A stretch of DNA of 64,000 bases from Gordonia alkaliphila (GTDB lineage Bacteria; Actinomycetota; Actinomycetes; Mycobacteriales; Mycobacteriaceae), in the NCBI RefSeq assembly GCF_023017165.1, contig NZ_JALKBW010000001.1:2976001-3040000 (forward strand), read 5' to 3'. The notes under the pieces were generated by a model that was not told where the DNA came from, made no database searches, and worked only from the letters and a program-made list of their open reading frames with translations. The stretch's first letter is position 1. The number at the start of each line of letters is the position of its first letter. Shown in pieces: positions 25,860 to 34,991 of this stretch. The position numbers and the translations under genes are program-made.

Positions 25860-27104
25860 GTGCAGACAGCGGTGATTTGGAGCGACGAGTTCCTCGACTA
25901 CAAGTGGGCGTTCACACACCCGATGAGCCCGATCCGGCTCGCCTTGACGATGGATCTGGCCCGCGGACTCGGCGTGCTCGACGGCGTGGATCCGTTGCCG
26001 CCGCTGCCGGTGGACGACGACATCCTGCGCACCGTGCACACCCAGGGCTACATCGACGCGGTGCGCGCGGTCGGTTCCGGCACGGCGTCGCTGAGCGGAC
26101 CGATTCTGGAGCGGCTGTTCGGGCTGGGCAGCGAGGACAATCCGGTCTTCGACCGCATGCACGAGGCCGGTTCGATGCTGGTGGGCGGCACGCTGGCGGC
26201 CGCGCAGGCGGTGCATTCGGGCGCGGTGCAACGCGCTGTGAACATCGGCGGCGGCATGCACCATGCGATGCCCGGACACGCGGCCGGTTTCTGCATCTAC
26301 AACGACGCGTCGATCGCCATCGAGTGGCTGTTGGCGCAGGGCTACGACCGCATCGCCTACGTCGACATCGATGCGCACCACGGCGACGGCGTGCAGGTGC
26401 ACTTCGAGCACGATCCGCGGGTGATGACCATCTCCGTGCACCAGCATCCGGCCACCCTGTGGCCGGGTACCGGCTGGGCCACCGAGGTGGGGGCGGACGC
26501 CGCTGCCGGCTCGATGGTCAACGTCGCACTGATGCCGGGCACCCAGGATCGCTTGTGGCTGAGGGCATTTCACGCGACCGTGCCGTCGATGATCGCCGCC
26601 TTCAAACCGCAGATCATTCTCGCGCAGGTCGGGGTGGACAGTCATCGCGCCGATCCGCTGACCGATCTGGCGCTGACCGTCGACGGTCAGACGATGGCCA
26701 TGCGGGCACTGCGCGATCTGGCCGACAAGTACTGCGAAGGCAGGCTGATCGCGGTCGGCGGTGGCGGCTACGGCGTGATCAACGTGGTGCCGCGCGCGTG
26801 GACGCACCTGATCGCGACCGTGCTCGACCGCGACGTGGACTTCACCACACCGGTGGGTGCCGAGTGGCTGGAAGGCGCGGTGGAGATGACCGAGCACGTG
26901 CATCCCGACTATGCGCGGCCGCCGGTTGCCATGATGGGCGATAACGGCGACGTGGACTACGTGCCCTGGGACGGTGACGCGGGGGCGGCCCCGCCCGACG
27001 GCATCACCGAGGCGGCCCAGCAGCAGACCGATCGCGCCATTCTGGCGACCCGACGCGCCGTCTTCCCCCTGCACGGACTCGACCCGGAGGATCCTCGTGA
27101 CTGA
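25860..27104 (+). CDS. acuC: Class I/II histone-deacetylase-like protein deacetylase AcuC
   Basis: 414 residues. The zinc hydrolase centre is visible: His134-His135 in GGGMHHAMPGH, the metal ligands Asp169, Asp171 and His173 in VDIDAHHGDG, and the later GVDSHRADPL. Bacterial AcuC removes acetyl groups from acetyl-CoA synthetase and other proteins. GTG 25860 is preceded by AAGGGA. The end overlaps the next gene, an acetyltransferase, by 8 bases, so a writer and an eraser of protein acylation are made together. The gene is divergent from ideR. Confidence 0.9.
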   Translation: MQTAVIWSDEFLDYKWAFTHPMSPIRLALTMDLARGLGVLDGVDPLPPLPVDDDILRTVHTQGYIDAVRAVGSGTASLSGPILERLFGLGSEDNPVFDRMHEAGSMLVGGTLAAAQAVHSGAVQRAVNIGGGMHHAMPGHAAGFCIYNDASIAIEWLLAQGYDRIAYVDIDAHHGDGVQVHFEHDPRVMTISVHQHPATLWPGTGWATEVGADAAAGSMVNVALMPGTQDRLWLRAFHATVPSMIAAFKPQIILAQVGVDSHRADPLTDLALTVDGQTMAMRALRDLADKYCEGRLIAVGGGGYGVINVVPRAWTHLIATVLDRDVDFTTPVGAEWLEGAVEMTEHVHPDYARPPVAMMGDNGDVDYVPWDGDAGAAPPDGITEAAQQQTDRAILATRRAVFPLHGLDPEDPRD

Positions 27105-29853
27105 CCAGCCGACACCGGACGCTGCCGCGGCCGACGCTGCTGCACCCGAAGCTGTTGTGACCGAACCGGTTTCGACCGGTTCGGCGGCCGTCGACTATCC
27201 GCGGCACTGGGCGGCGGACGCCCTCGCCTCCGACGGCGGCGTGGTGCACCTGCGTCCGATCACCCCGGCCGATGCCGACGCGCTGGTGCGTTTCCACGAG
27301 GGGCTGTCCGAACGCACCCGCTACCTGCGCTACTTCGGGCCCACCCCGAAGCTGCCGCCCCGCGAAGTGGTGCGGATGACCACCGTCGACTATCGGGACC
27401 GCGTCGCGCTGCTCGCGTGGCTGGGCGACGAAGTGATCGCCATGGGCCTGTACGAGGGCCTCGCGCAGAGCGGCAAGCCGCATTCGGCCGAGGTCGCGTT
27501 CGTCGTCGCCGACGGGCACCAGGGTCGCGGTCTGGGCCCGGTGCTGTTGGAGCACCTGGCCGGTGCCGCCGCGGAGAACGGCTTCACCAAGTTCGAGGCC
27601 GAGGTGCTCTCGGAGAACCCGAACATGGTCGCCGTGTTCCGCGACGCCGGCTATCAGATCAGCCGCGCCTTCGACGGCAGCACGGTCCACGTGGAGTTCG
27701 AGATCGACCCCACCGACGCGCTGACGTCGGTGCGCAACGCGCGGGAACGCGCCTCCGAGGCGCGCAGCATCGCGAATCTTCTGCGCCCCCAGTCGGTGGC
27801 CGTGATCGGCGCCTCGACCGATCCGAAGAAGGTGGGCCACGTGCTGTTGGCCAACCTCATCGCCGCGGGCTTCACCGGCCCGGTCTACCCGGTCAACGGC
27901 CCGGGCCAGGCGCGCTCGGTGCGCGCCATCCGCGCCTACGAGCGCGTCATCGACATCCCCGACCCGGTGGACCTGGCCGTGGTGGCCGTGCCGGCCGCCG
28001 GGATGGGCGAAGTGCTCGACGACTGTATGGCCAAGGGCGTCAAGACGCTCGTGGTGGTGTCGGCGGGCTTCGGCGAACTCGGCGACGACGGCCTGGTCGC
28101 CGAGCGCGCGCTGGTGGAACAGGTGCGAGCCCACGGCATGCGACTGGTGGGACCGAACGCCCTCGGCGTGGTGAACAACGCTCCGGAGATCGCGCTCAAC
28201 GCGACGCTGGCGCCGCGGATCCCGGGACCCGGGCGGGTCGGCTTCTTCTGTCAGTCCGGTGCCCTCGGCATCGCGATCCTCGATCACGCGGCCGGCCGTC
28301 GACTCGGGCTGTCGACCTTCGTCTCGGCGGGCAACCGTGCCGACGTGTCCGGCAACGATGTGCTGCAGTACTGGGACACCGACGACGCCACCGACGTGGT
28401 CCTGCTCTACCTCGAGAGCTTCGGCAACCCGCGCAAGTTCGGACGCATCGCGCGGCGCGTGACCCGTAACAAGCCGGTCGTCGCCATCAAATCCGGGCGC
28501 GGCGCGATGACGCGGGTGGGGGAGCAGAAGGAACGTTTCGGCGCCCTCGACGACCGCATCGCGAAGATGGTGCTGGCCCAGGCCGGTGTGCTGCAGGTGG
28601 ACACGCTGGCCGAACTGTTCGACGTCGCCGCCGTGCTGGCCTATCAGCCGCTGCCGGCCGGACCGCGGACCGCGATCATCGGCAACTCGTCGGTGATCGC
28701 CTCGCTGGCCGCGCATTCGGCGCGTAGCTCGGGTCTGGACGTGGTGTCGCTCGTCGACCTCGGGCCGGCGACTCCGCAGCAGGAGTTGACCGACGCCGTG
28801 TCGCACGCGCTGGCCGATCCCGGTGTGGACTCGCTGATCGTGGTCTTCGTGCCCCCGGTGGCCGTCGACACCGCCGAGTACTCACGGTCGTTGATGGCGG
28901 CCGCGGAAGACTCGCCCGAGTCGGCCACCAAGCCGATCGTGACGACTTTCCTTGCGGTGGAAGGCATTCCGATCGGTCTGTCGGTGCCGGGGCCGGGCGG
29001 TGTGCCCACCCGCGGATCCATCCCGTCGTACCCCGAGCCCGAACGCGCCGCGCACGCGCTCGCGATGAGTTGGCGGTACGCCCAGTGGCGGTCGCGACCG
29101 GATGCCGCTCCGGTGGAACTGCCCGGCATCGCCGCCGAGCACGCGCGCAGCTACGTGCGCGAGCTGATGAGCGACGGAGGACGGGAACTGACCGCCACCG
29201 AGACGGCGGAGGTGCTGCACTGGTACGGCATCGACATCGTGGAGTTCCGCGAAGTGTCCACCCTCCACGAGGCATCGGCGGCCGCGCGGGAACTGGGCTT
29301 CCCGGTGGCGGTGAAGGCCGGTGCCAGCGAATGGATCGGTCGTCTCGACCGTGAAGGCGCACGCCTGGACCTGTCCGACGCCACCGCGGTGATCACCGCG
29401 TTCGCCGAGCTGCAGGCCCTGACCGGAGAGTCCACCCTGCAGGTGCAGCGGATGGCGCCCAAGGGCCCGGGCGTCTGCATCCAGGTCACCGAGAGTCGCT
29501 CGTTCGGACCCGTGGTGTCGTTCGGTCTGTCCGGTCGGCTGTTCGAGACGCTCGACGACCGGAGCTACCGGGCGGTGCCGCTCACCGTCGACGATGCGCG
29601 CGACCTGGTTGCCGAACCGCGTTCGGCGGAACTGCTCGCCGGGGCCGCCGGTGAGCAGCCTGCCGACATCGACGCGCTGGTGGATCTGCTGATGCGGGTC
29701 TCGGCGCTGGTCGACGCGATCCCGGAGATCCGGGAGGTGGGCCTGGACCCGATCCTGTCGTCGGCCGACGGCACCGCGGTGCTGGCCGCCCGACTCGCCA
29801 TCGGTCCGGTGCCGACTCTCGCCGACACCGGACCGCGTCGCTTGGGTTCCTGA
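27097..29853 (+). CDS. Protein acyltransferase Pat: GNAT domain fused to an ADP-forming acyl-CoA synthetase-like region
   Basis: 918 residues from GTG 27097 with GGAGG upstream. The N-terminal GNAT domain (about 45-205) has the acetyl-CoA loop HQGRGLG. Next come a CoA-binding Rossmann domain (VIGASTDPKKVGHVL), a succinyl-CoA ligase-like domain (FFCQSGALGIAI) and a C-terminal ATP-grasp region (about 690-910). Related Pat enzymes acetylate acetyl-CoA synthetase on its catalytic lysine. Where active ADP-forming synthetases carry the phospho-histidine motif SHTG, this protein has only VGEQKERFGALDD, so the synthetase part is probably a sensor rather than a catalyst. Confidence 0.88.
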   Translation: MTDQPTPDAAAADAAAPEAVVTEPVSTGSAAVDYPRHWAADALASDGGVVHLRPITPADADALVRFHEGLSERTRYLRYFGPTPKLPPREVVRMTTVDYRDRVALLAWLGDEVIAMGLYEGLAQSGKPHSAEVAFVVADGHQGRGLGPVLLEHLAGAAAENGFTKFEAEVLSENPNMVAVFRDAGYQISRAFDGSTVHVEFEIDPTDALTSVRNARERASEARSIANLLRPQSVAVIGASTDPKKVGHVLLANLIAAGFTGPVYPVNGPGQARSVRAIRAYERVIDIPDPVDLAVVAVPAAGMGEVLDDCMAKGVKTLVVVSAGFGELGDDGLVAERALVEQVRAHGMRLVGPNALGVVNNAPEIALNATLAPRIPGPGRVGFFCQSGALGIAILDHAAGRRLGLSTFVSAGNRADVSGNDVLQYWDTDDATDVVLLYLESFGNPRKFGRIARRVTRNKPVVAIKSGRGAMTRVGEQKERFGALDDRIAKMVLAQAGVLQVDTLAELFDVAAVLAYQPLPAGPRTAIIGNSSVIASLAAHSARSSGLDVVSLVDLGPATPQQELTDAVSHALADPGVDSLIVVFVPPVAVDTAEYSRSLMAAAEDSPESATKPIVTTFLAVEGIPIGLSVPGPGGVPTRGSIPSYPEPERAAHALAMSWRYAQWRSRPDAAPVELPGIAAEHARSYVRELMSDGGRELTATETAEVLHWYGIDIVEFREVSTLHEASAAARELGFPVAVKAGASEWIGRLDREGARLDLSDATAVITAFAELQALTGESTLQVQRMAPKGPGVCIQVTESRSFGPVVSFGLSGRLFETLDDRSYRAVPLTVDDARDLVAEPRSAELLAGAAGEQPADIDALVDLLMRVSALVDAIPEIREVGLDPILSSADGTAVLAARLAIGPVPTLADTGPRRLGS

Positions 29854-29870
29854 GGCGCTGGGATCCTGAG

Positions 29871-30833
29871 TCAGCTGGCGTAGGCACGCAGCTTGTCAGC
29901 GCGCTCGCCTTCGCGCAGCTTGCCCATCACCTCGCGCTCGATCTGCCGGACGCGTTCGCGGGAGAGACCGAACGAACGGCCGATCTGGTCGAGCGTGCGC
30001 GGCTGCCCGTCGTCGAGGCCGAAGCGCATGGTGATCACCTGGCGTTCCCGGTCGTCGAGCGTGCCGAGCACCAGACGGATGTCCGAGTGCAGCAGGCTGG
30101 AGATCACCGCGTTCTCCGCGGAGGTGGCCTCGGCGTCCTCGATGAAGTCGCCCAGCGGGGCCTCTTCGTCGCTGCCGACCGGCATGTCCAGGCTCACCGG
30201 ATCGCGGCTGTGGTCCATCAGGTCGGCGATCTTCTCGGCGGTGATACCGGTCTCGGCGGCCAGTTCGTCGTCGGTCGCCTCGCGGCCGAGCTGCTGGTGC
30301 AGTTCCCGGCGGATACGCGAGATCTTGTTGACCTGCTCCACCAGATGGACGGGGAGCCGGATGGTGCGGCTCTGGTCGGCCATGCCGCGGGTGATGGCCT
30401 GACGGATCCACCAGGTGGCGTACGTGGAGAACTTGAAGCCCTTGGCGTAATCGAACTTCTCCATCGCGCGGATCAGACCGAGGTTGCCCTCCTGGATCAG
30501 ATCCAGCAGCGGCATGCCGCGGCCGGTGTAGCGCTTGGCCAGCGAGACCACCAGGCGGAGGTTCGCTTCGAGGAGGTGGGCGCGGGCGCGTTCGCCCTCA
30601 CGCACCAGGATCGCGAGGTCGCGCTTGCGCGCCGGACCCATGCGCTTGCGGGTGTTCAGGAGGTGGTTGGCGTACAGCCCCACTTCGATCTGTTTGGCCA
30701 GTTCCACTTCTTGCTCGGCGTTGAGCAGCGCGGTCCGGCCGATACCGTTCAGGTAGACGCGCACCAGATCCGCGGACGGCGACTGGGCGTCCAGATCTTC
30801 GGGCGTGGGGACGGGGCGAATTGCGGTGGACAT
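29871..30833 (-). CDS. sigB: RNA polymerase sigma factor SigB
   Basis: 320 residues. Group 2 sigma-70 architecture: region 1.2 ([25 protein letters not shown]), region 2 ([35 protein letters not shown]), region 3 and region 4 with the helix-turn-helix [21 protein letters not shown]. It lacks the long N-terminus of SigA. SigB drives the general stress regulon. ATG 30831-30833 follows GGAGG. The gene converges on pat, and an ECF-type promoter lies upstream. Confidence 0.95.
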   Translation of the reverse strand: MSTAIRPVPTPEDLDAQSPSADLVRVYLNGIGRTALLNAEQEVELAKQIEVGLYANHLLNTRKRMGPARKRDLAILVREGERARAHLLEANLRLVVSLAKRYTGRGMPLLDLIQEGNLGLIRAMEKFDYAKGFKFSTYATWWIRQAITRGMADQSRTIRLPVHLVEQVNKISRIRRELHQQLGREATDDELAAETGITAEKIADLMDHSRDPVSLDMPVGSDEEAPLGDFIEDAEATSAENAVISSLLHSDIRLVLGTLDDRERQVITMRFGLDDGQPRTLDQIGRSFGLSRERVRQIEREVMGKLREGERADKLRAYAS

Positions 30834-30881
30834 GCGGCCTCCTACTGTCGGCGACGATCAACCAATGCGTTCATCTGGTCT

Positions 30882-30908
30882 AACGCCACGCGGGTCCAGA
30901 AGGTTCCC
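30882..30908 (-). promoter_or_regulatory. ECF sigma (SigE/SigH-type) promoter of sigB
   Basis: On the minus strand GGGAACC (30908-30902) is followed after exactly 16 bases by CGTT (30885-30882). This is the consensus layout for mycobacterial SigE/SigH/SigL promoters, and sigB is a known target of those factors in M. tuberculosis. Confidence 0.75.
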
Positions 30909-30941
30909 GGCCGACATGAGAGTTCGCTAAGGAATCTCCGA

Positions 30942-31343
30942 TCACTCGGGTTTGCGCTGGTCGGGCTCGACGTCGATCACCCGCCACGCCGGCTCGGTGG
31001 CCTCGGCGGGCAGTTCGCCCGGTCCCACGGTGCGGCCGGCGCCGAATTTGTAGTACTGCACCTCACCGTGTTTGCGGGCCGGTCGGTCGTTGGCGATCAG
31101 GACGGCCATCCACGGCAGCGGCACGGAGAACAGGATGATGCCCACCGCCCACCAGGCGCTGCCGGTGACGCCGTAGACGATGCCCGCGATCACCAGAGCG
31201 GGCAGTCGGAAGCTCATCATGAACAGGTACTTCCGCACGCGTGCACGGTGCTGTTCGTCGAGGCTGGTGTCGGCACGGGTGATGAGGAAGGCATCCGCTC
31301 GATTGTCGTGCTGCCCGCTCGTCTCACCCATACCCGTCGCCAT
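30942..31343 (-). CDS. DUF3099-type small membrane protein
   Basis: 133 residues from ATG 31341-31343; ATG 31331 is an alternative. Two close hydrophobic segments (about 55-95: FRLPALVIAGIVYGV and WWAVGIILFSVPLPWMAVL) sit between a polar N-terminus and an acidic C-terminal tail. The layout and the neighbour (DUF3039) suggest the actinobacterial DUF3099 family; function unknown. Confidence 0.75.
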   Translation of the reverse strand: MATGMGETSGQHDNRADAFLITRADTSLDEQHRARVRKYLFMMSFRLPALVIAGIVYGVTGSAWWAVGIILFSVPLPWMAVLIANDRPARKHGEVQYYKFGAGRTVGPGELPAEATEPAWRVIDVEPDQRKPE

Positions 31344-31429
31344 GCATCCACTGTCCCACTTCTGGGCGGCCAGCGCACATGCCCAGCACGCGGTGCACAT
31401 CGGCCGCCGGGTGCGTCACAATGGAGACC

Positions 31430-31678
31430 ATGACCACCAAGACGATCGAGCGCCCCGATCTCGACGAGCGCACAGACCACGACGAGCGGACCGAGCAGGA
31501 CGACGACACCCCCAAGGTCTTTCACTACGTGAAGAAGGACAAGATCGCCGAGAGCGCGGTGATGGGCACCCACGTCGTGGCGCTCTGCGGCGAGGTCTTC
31601 CCGGTGACCAAGTCGGCCAAGCCCGGCTCGCCGGTGTGTGAGCGCTGCAAGAAGGTGTACGCGCGCATCAAGAAATAG
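31430..31678 (+). CDS. DUF3039 domain-containing small protein
   Basis: 82 residues. The conserved core is KVFHYVKKDKIAESAVMG followed by ALCGEVFPV and CERCKK, which could bind one metal ion. It corresponds to M. tuberculosis Rv2708c; the function is unknown. ATG 31430 gives MTTKTIERP, which fits the family N-terminus; ATG 31421 is possible. It is divergent from the DUF3099 gene. Confidence 0.88.
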   Translation: MTTKTIERPDLDERTDHDERTEQDDDTPKVFHYVKKDKIAESAVMGTHVVALCGEVFPVTKSAKPGSPVCERCKKVYARIKK

Positions 31679-31703
31679 GTCCGTCCGCGAGTCCCGGCCG
31701 GGC

Positions 31704-32771
31704 TCAGGCGTCCGGCGGCGGTCGATTCCCCTCGCGAGGACCGTTCGACCGGTGCCAGCCGGGCCGGATCGCGCGACGCCGCAGGGTATCGGTGATCTCG
31801 GTGGTCTGCGTCGAGACCCACTGACGCACCATCGGCCCGTTCACGTCGGCCGGCCACAGTTCCTGGATGGCGGCGTTCAACTCGGCGCCGACCACGATGG
31901 AGAAGCCGAGGAAGAAGCCGAACAGTAGGAACGCGATCGGGGTGGCCAGGGCGCCGTAGGTGTACCCGACGTTCGCCAGAGCGGTCAGGTAGGCGCGCAG
32001 GACGTACGCCGACAGCCAGAAGAAGACGCCGGACAGGAACGCGCCGGGCACCAGGCGCAGCCACGGCAGCGGATAGGGCAGCGCGAAGCGGTACAGCAGC
32101 ACCAGTGCGCCGATGAGCAGCAGACCGACGAACGGGAAGTAGCCCCAGTCGATGAGGGCGCTGACCGCGTTGCTCCAGTCGTCCGGCACGATCTCGCGCA
32201 GGTAGGTCGGGCCCAGCGCCACCAGCGGCAGCACGATGACCGCGGTGATCAAGAAGAAGATGTAGATGATCAGCGCGAAGATGCGCTGCCACACCGGGTT
32301 GCGCACCTGGTGCTGGTCATGCGCGGTGACGATGGCCGCCACGAAGCAACTCATCGCCGATGAACCGGCCCACAGCGACATGATGAAGCTCACCGAGATC
32401 ACGGCACCGCGTCCCCGGCCGAGGACGTTGTCCAGGGTGGGTTTGATCAGATCGTCGACCACTTGCTCGGTGAAGATGCTGTCGGCGAACGAGATGATGC
32501 GATCGCTGATGATCTCCACGGTGTTGGGCCCGAACCAACCGCCGATGTAGCCGAGGCTGCCGAGCACACCGAGCAGGAGCGGAACCAGCGACAGGGACTG
32601 CCAGAAGGCGGCCTGCGCCGACCAGCCGATGATGCCGTCGTCCCACGACTTCACGGTGGTGCGCCACACCAGCCGCCAGGATTTGGCGAGCACTCCGGGC
32701 CGGTCGTCGGACGGGGGTCCGGCGTCCGGCTGGGCGTAGCGCGGCTCATCGTTGCTGATGGGTAACAGCAT
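31704..32771 (-). CDS. YihY/RNase BN-like inner membrane protein
   Basis: 355 residues with about six membrane segments. The family signature region WSAQAAFWQSLSLVPLLLGVLG and the central GSSAMSCFVAAI segment are present. The family was once called ribonuclease BN but is a membrane protein of unknown transport or envelope role; the M. tuberculosis equivalent is Rv2707. The frame extends to 32837; ATG 32769-32771 (MLLPISND) is chosen as the last one before the conserved region that leaves space for the divergent helicase promoter. Confidence 0.85.
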   Translation of the reverse strand: MLLPISNDEPRYAQPDAGPPSDDRPGVLAKSWRLVWRTTVKSWDDGIIGWSAQAAFWQSLSLVPLLLGVLGSLGYIGGWFGPNTVEIISDRIISFADSIFTEQVVDDLIKPTLDNVLGRGRGAVISVSFIMSLWAGSSAMSCFVAAIVTAHDQHQVRNPVWQRIFALIIYIFFLITAVIVLPLVALGPTYLREIVPDDWSNAVSALIDWGYFPFVGLLLIGALVLLYRFALPYPLPWLRLVPGAFLSGVFFWLSAYVLRAYLTALANVGYTYGALATPIAFLLFGFFLGFSIVVGAELNAAIQELWPADVNGPMVRQWVSTQTTEITDTLRRRAIRPGWHRSNGPREGNRPPPDA

Positions 32772-32857
32772 TGCCCATGTCCGCGGTGAATCGGACACCG
32801 GGCCGTGTCTCCGGCGTGGCGGGGCGGTCGGCGGCACGGGCTAGAATCGACCCCGAT

Positions 32858-34633
32858 ATGACTGAACCGGGGCTGATTTCCACTGTGTCCGACGCGCCGT
32901 CCGAGCCTGCTCAGGCTCGACTGGCCGGGGGATCGTTGCGCGCATGGCAGCGCCGCGCACTCACCAAGTACCTGACCGCGCGTCCGGCGGACTTTCTGGC
33001 CGTCGCGACGCCCGGTGCAGGTAAGACCACGTTCGCGCTGCGGGTGGCGGCCGAGCTGCTGGCGGACAAGACCGTCGAGCGCATCACGGTGGTGGCGCCC
33101 ACCGAGCACCTCAAGCACCAGTGGGCGCAGGCGGCGGCGCGGGTGGGCATCGCCCTCGACTCGAACTTCTCCAACTCCACTGGATCCACCAGCTCCGACT
33201 TCAACGGTGTGGTGCTGACCTATGCGCAGGTCGCCGCGCACCCGTACCGGCATCGCGAGCGCACCGTGGCGCGTCGCACGCTGGTGATCCTGGACGAGAT
33301 CCACCACGGCGGCGACGCGAAGTCGTGGGGCGACGGCATCCGGGAGGCGTTCTCCGACGCCGAACGTCGCCTCGCCCTCACCGGTACTCCGTTCCGGTCC
33401 GACGACTCGCCGATCCCGTTCGTCACGTACGACCCCGAGCCCGGCGGCGGCGCCCGCTCGCGCGCCGATCACTCCTACGGCTACTCCGACGCGTTGCGCG
33501 ACGGCGTGGTCCGCCCGGTGGTCTTCCTGGCCTACTCGGGGCAGGCGAGCTGGCGCACCAGTGCGGGCGAGGAGTTCACCGCGCGCCTGGGCGAGCCGCT
33601 GTCGGCCGAGCAGACCGCCCGCGCCTGGCGCACCGCCCTGGACCCGCACGGCGACTGGATTCCGGCGGTGCTGACGGCCGCGCACCGGCGCCTGCAGAAG
33701 CTCCGCGCCTCCGGCGTGCCCGACGCCGGGGGACTGGTGATCGCGACCGATCAGGAGCGCGCCCGCGATTACGCCGAGCTGCTGGAGTCGATCACCGGGC
33801 GCAAGCCGACCCTGGTGCTGTCCGACGAGGCCGGCTCGTCGGCCCGCATCGCGTCGTTCGCGGCCTCCGACGACGAATGGATGGTCGCGGTCCGCATGGT
33901 GTCCGAGGGCGTGGACGTGCCGCGGTTGGCGGTGGGCGTCTACGCCACCAACGCCGCGACCCCGCTGTACTTCGCGCAGGCCATCGGGCGCTTCGTGCGT
34001 TCGCGGCGCCCCGGCGAGACCGCCAGCGTCTTCCTGCCGTCGGTGCCGGTGCTCTTGCAGCTGGCCAGCGAACTGGAGGCGCAGCGCGATCACGTGCTCG
34101 GCAAGCCGCACCGCGAGGAGTCCGGCCTGGACGACGCCGCACTGGCCGACGCCAATCGGACCAAGGACGAGGACGGCGAGGACGAGCCGGCGTTCCAGTC
34201 GCTGCACGCGAGCGCCGAACTGGACCAGGTGATCTACGACGGCGCCTCGTTCGGTACCGCCACCATGCCGGGCTCGGAGGAGGAGTCGGACTACCTGGGA
34301 CTGCCCGGACTGCTCGATGCCGAGCAGGTCCGGACGCTGCTCCAGCAGCGCCAGGCCGCCCAGGTCACCAGGCGCTCGGCGCCGGCCGCCCGTCCGGCGC
34401 ACGAGCAGGCCGCTCAGGATGCGCCCAACGCGGCCGAGCGCAGCACCGGGGAGAACCTGCACGCGCTCCGCAAGGAACTCAATACCTTGGTGGCCCTGCA
34501 TCACCACCGCACCGGCCGCCCGCACGGGCAGGTGCACAACGAGCTCCGGCAGCGCCTCGGCGGACCGCCCACGGCGATGGCCACCGCCGAGCAGCTGCGC
34601 GAGCGCATCAGCGCCCTGCGCACCTGGAAGTAG
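32858..34633 (+). CDS. Superfamily 2 DEAD/DEAH-type helicase
   Basis: 591 residues from ATG 32858. Core motifs in order: Walker A TPGAGKTTFAL (51-61), DEIHHGGDAKSWG, the SAT-equivalent LTGTPFRSDD, VSEGVDVPRLAVGVYAT and motif VI QAIGRFVRSRRPGE. This resembles type III restriction/UvrB-like helicase cores found singly in actinobacteria. The C-terminal quarter is polar. No ribosome-binding site is visible, and TAGAAT lies ten bases upstream of the ATG, so the mRNA may be leaderless. Substrate unknown; no methylase or nuclease partner is adjacent. Confidence 0.85.
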   Translation: MTEPGLISTVSDAPSEPAQARLAGGSLRAWQRRALTKYLTARPADFLAVATPGAGKTTFALRVAAELLADKTVERITVVAPTEHLKHQWAQAAARVGIALDSNFSNSTGSTSSDFNGVVLTYAQVAAHPYRHRERTVARRTLVILDEIHHGGDAKSWGDGIREAFSDAERRLALTGTPFRSDDSPIPFVTYDPEPGGGARSRADHSYGYSDALRDGVVRPVVFLAYSGQASWRTSAGEEFTARLGEPLSAEQTARAWRTALDPHGDWIPAVLTAAHRRLQKLRASGVPDAGGLVIATDQERARDYAELLESITGRKPTLVLSDEAGSSARIASFAASDDEWMVAVRMVSEGVDVPRLAVGVYATNAATPLYFAQAIGRFVRSRRPGETASVFLPSVPVLLQLASELEAQRDHVLGKPHREESGLDDAALADANRTKDEDGEDEPAFQSLHASAELDQVIYDGASFGTATMPGSEEESDYLGLPGLLDAEQVRTLLQQRQAAQVTRRSAPAARPAHEQAAQDAPNAAERSTGENLHALRKELNTLVALHHHRTGRPHGQVHNELRQRLGGPPTAMATAEQLRERISALRTWK

Positions 34634-34645
34634 CCGCAGCGCAAC

Positions 34646-34689
34646 ACGCGAGTGCCCGGGCTCCCCGCGGGGAGACCGGGCACTCGCGT
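34646..34689. terminator. Terminator after the SF2 helicase gene
   Basis: A 14-bp outer stem (34646-34659 with 34676-34689) plus an inner 6-bp GC stem (34661-34666 with 34669-34674), separated by a single mismatch. It lies between convergent genes. Confidence 0.88.
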
Positions 34690-34713
34690 CGGTCTGTCTT
34701 CGTCAGGCGTCGG

Positions 34714-34902
34714 TCATGCGGTGACGACGGCGGCCATCTCCACCAGGCGGGCCTCATGACCGTTGTAGTGGTGCTGGCAGAAGAGCAGCTCGCCACCGGC
34801 TGGGAGGGTGGCGCGGACCTTGGCGGCGGCGCCGCAGCGGTCGCAGCGGTCGGCCTTGGTCAACGGGGCGGCGACGATCGTGGAGGTGGCGTGGTCGGTC
34901 AT
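34714..34902 (-). CDS. Small zinc-ribbon-like protein (DUF7455 type)
   Basis: 62 residues. Cys and His residues in CDRCGAAA and FCQHHYNGHE form a probable single zinc site, as in a conserved actinobacterial family found near sigA. ATG 34900-34902 is preceded by a strong GGAAGGGG. Function unknown. Confidence 0.82.
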   Translation of the reverse strand: MTDHATSTIVAAPLTKADRCDRCGAAAKVRATLPAGGELLFCQHHYNGHEARLVEMAAVVTA

Positions 34903-34991
34903 GGAGTTCCCCTTCCATTCATTCACTGTCTCTGCCGAACGACCGGGGTCCCGGACGTCTCGACTCTCACTCTGTCAGACGTTTGGGAGCC

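Noticed and set aside
25764..27074. N-terminal extension of the ideR frame
   Set aside because: The stretch is antisense to acuC, and the IdeR N-terminus and metal ligand numbering are exact when starting at GTG 25763.
32858..34633. The SF2 helicase as part of a restriction or phage defence system
   Set aside because: No methylase, nuclease or other defence gene is adjacent, and the neighbours are conserved core genes.
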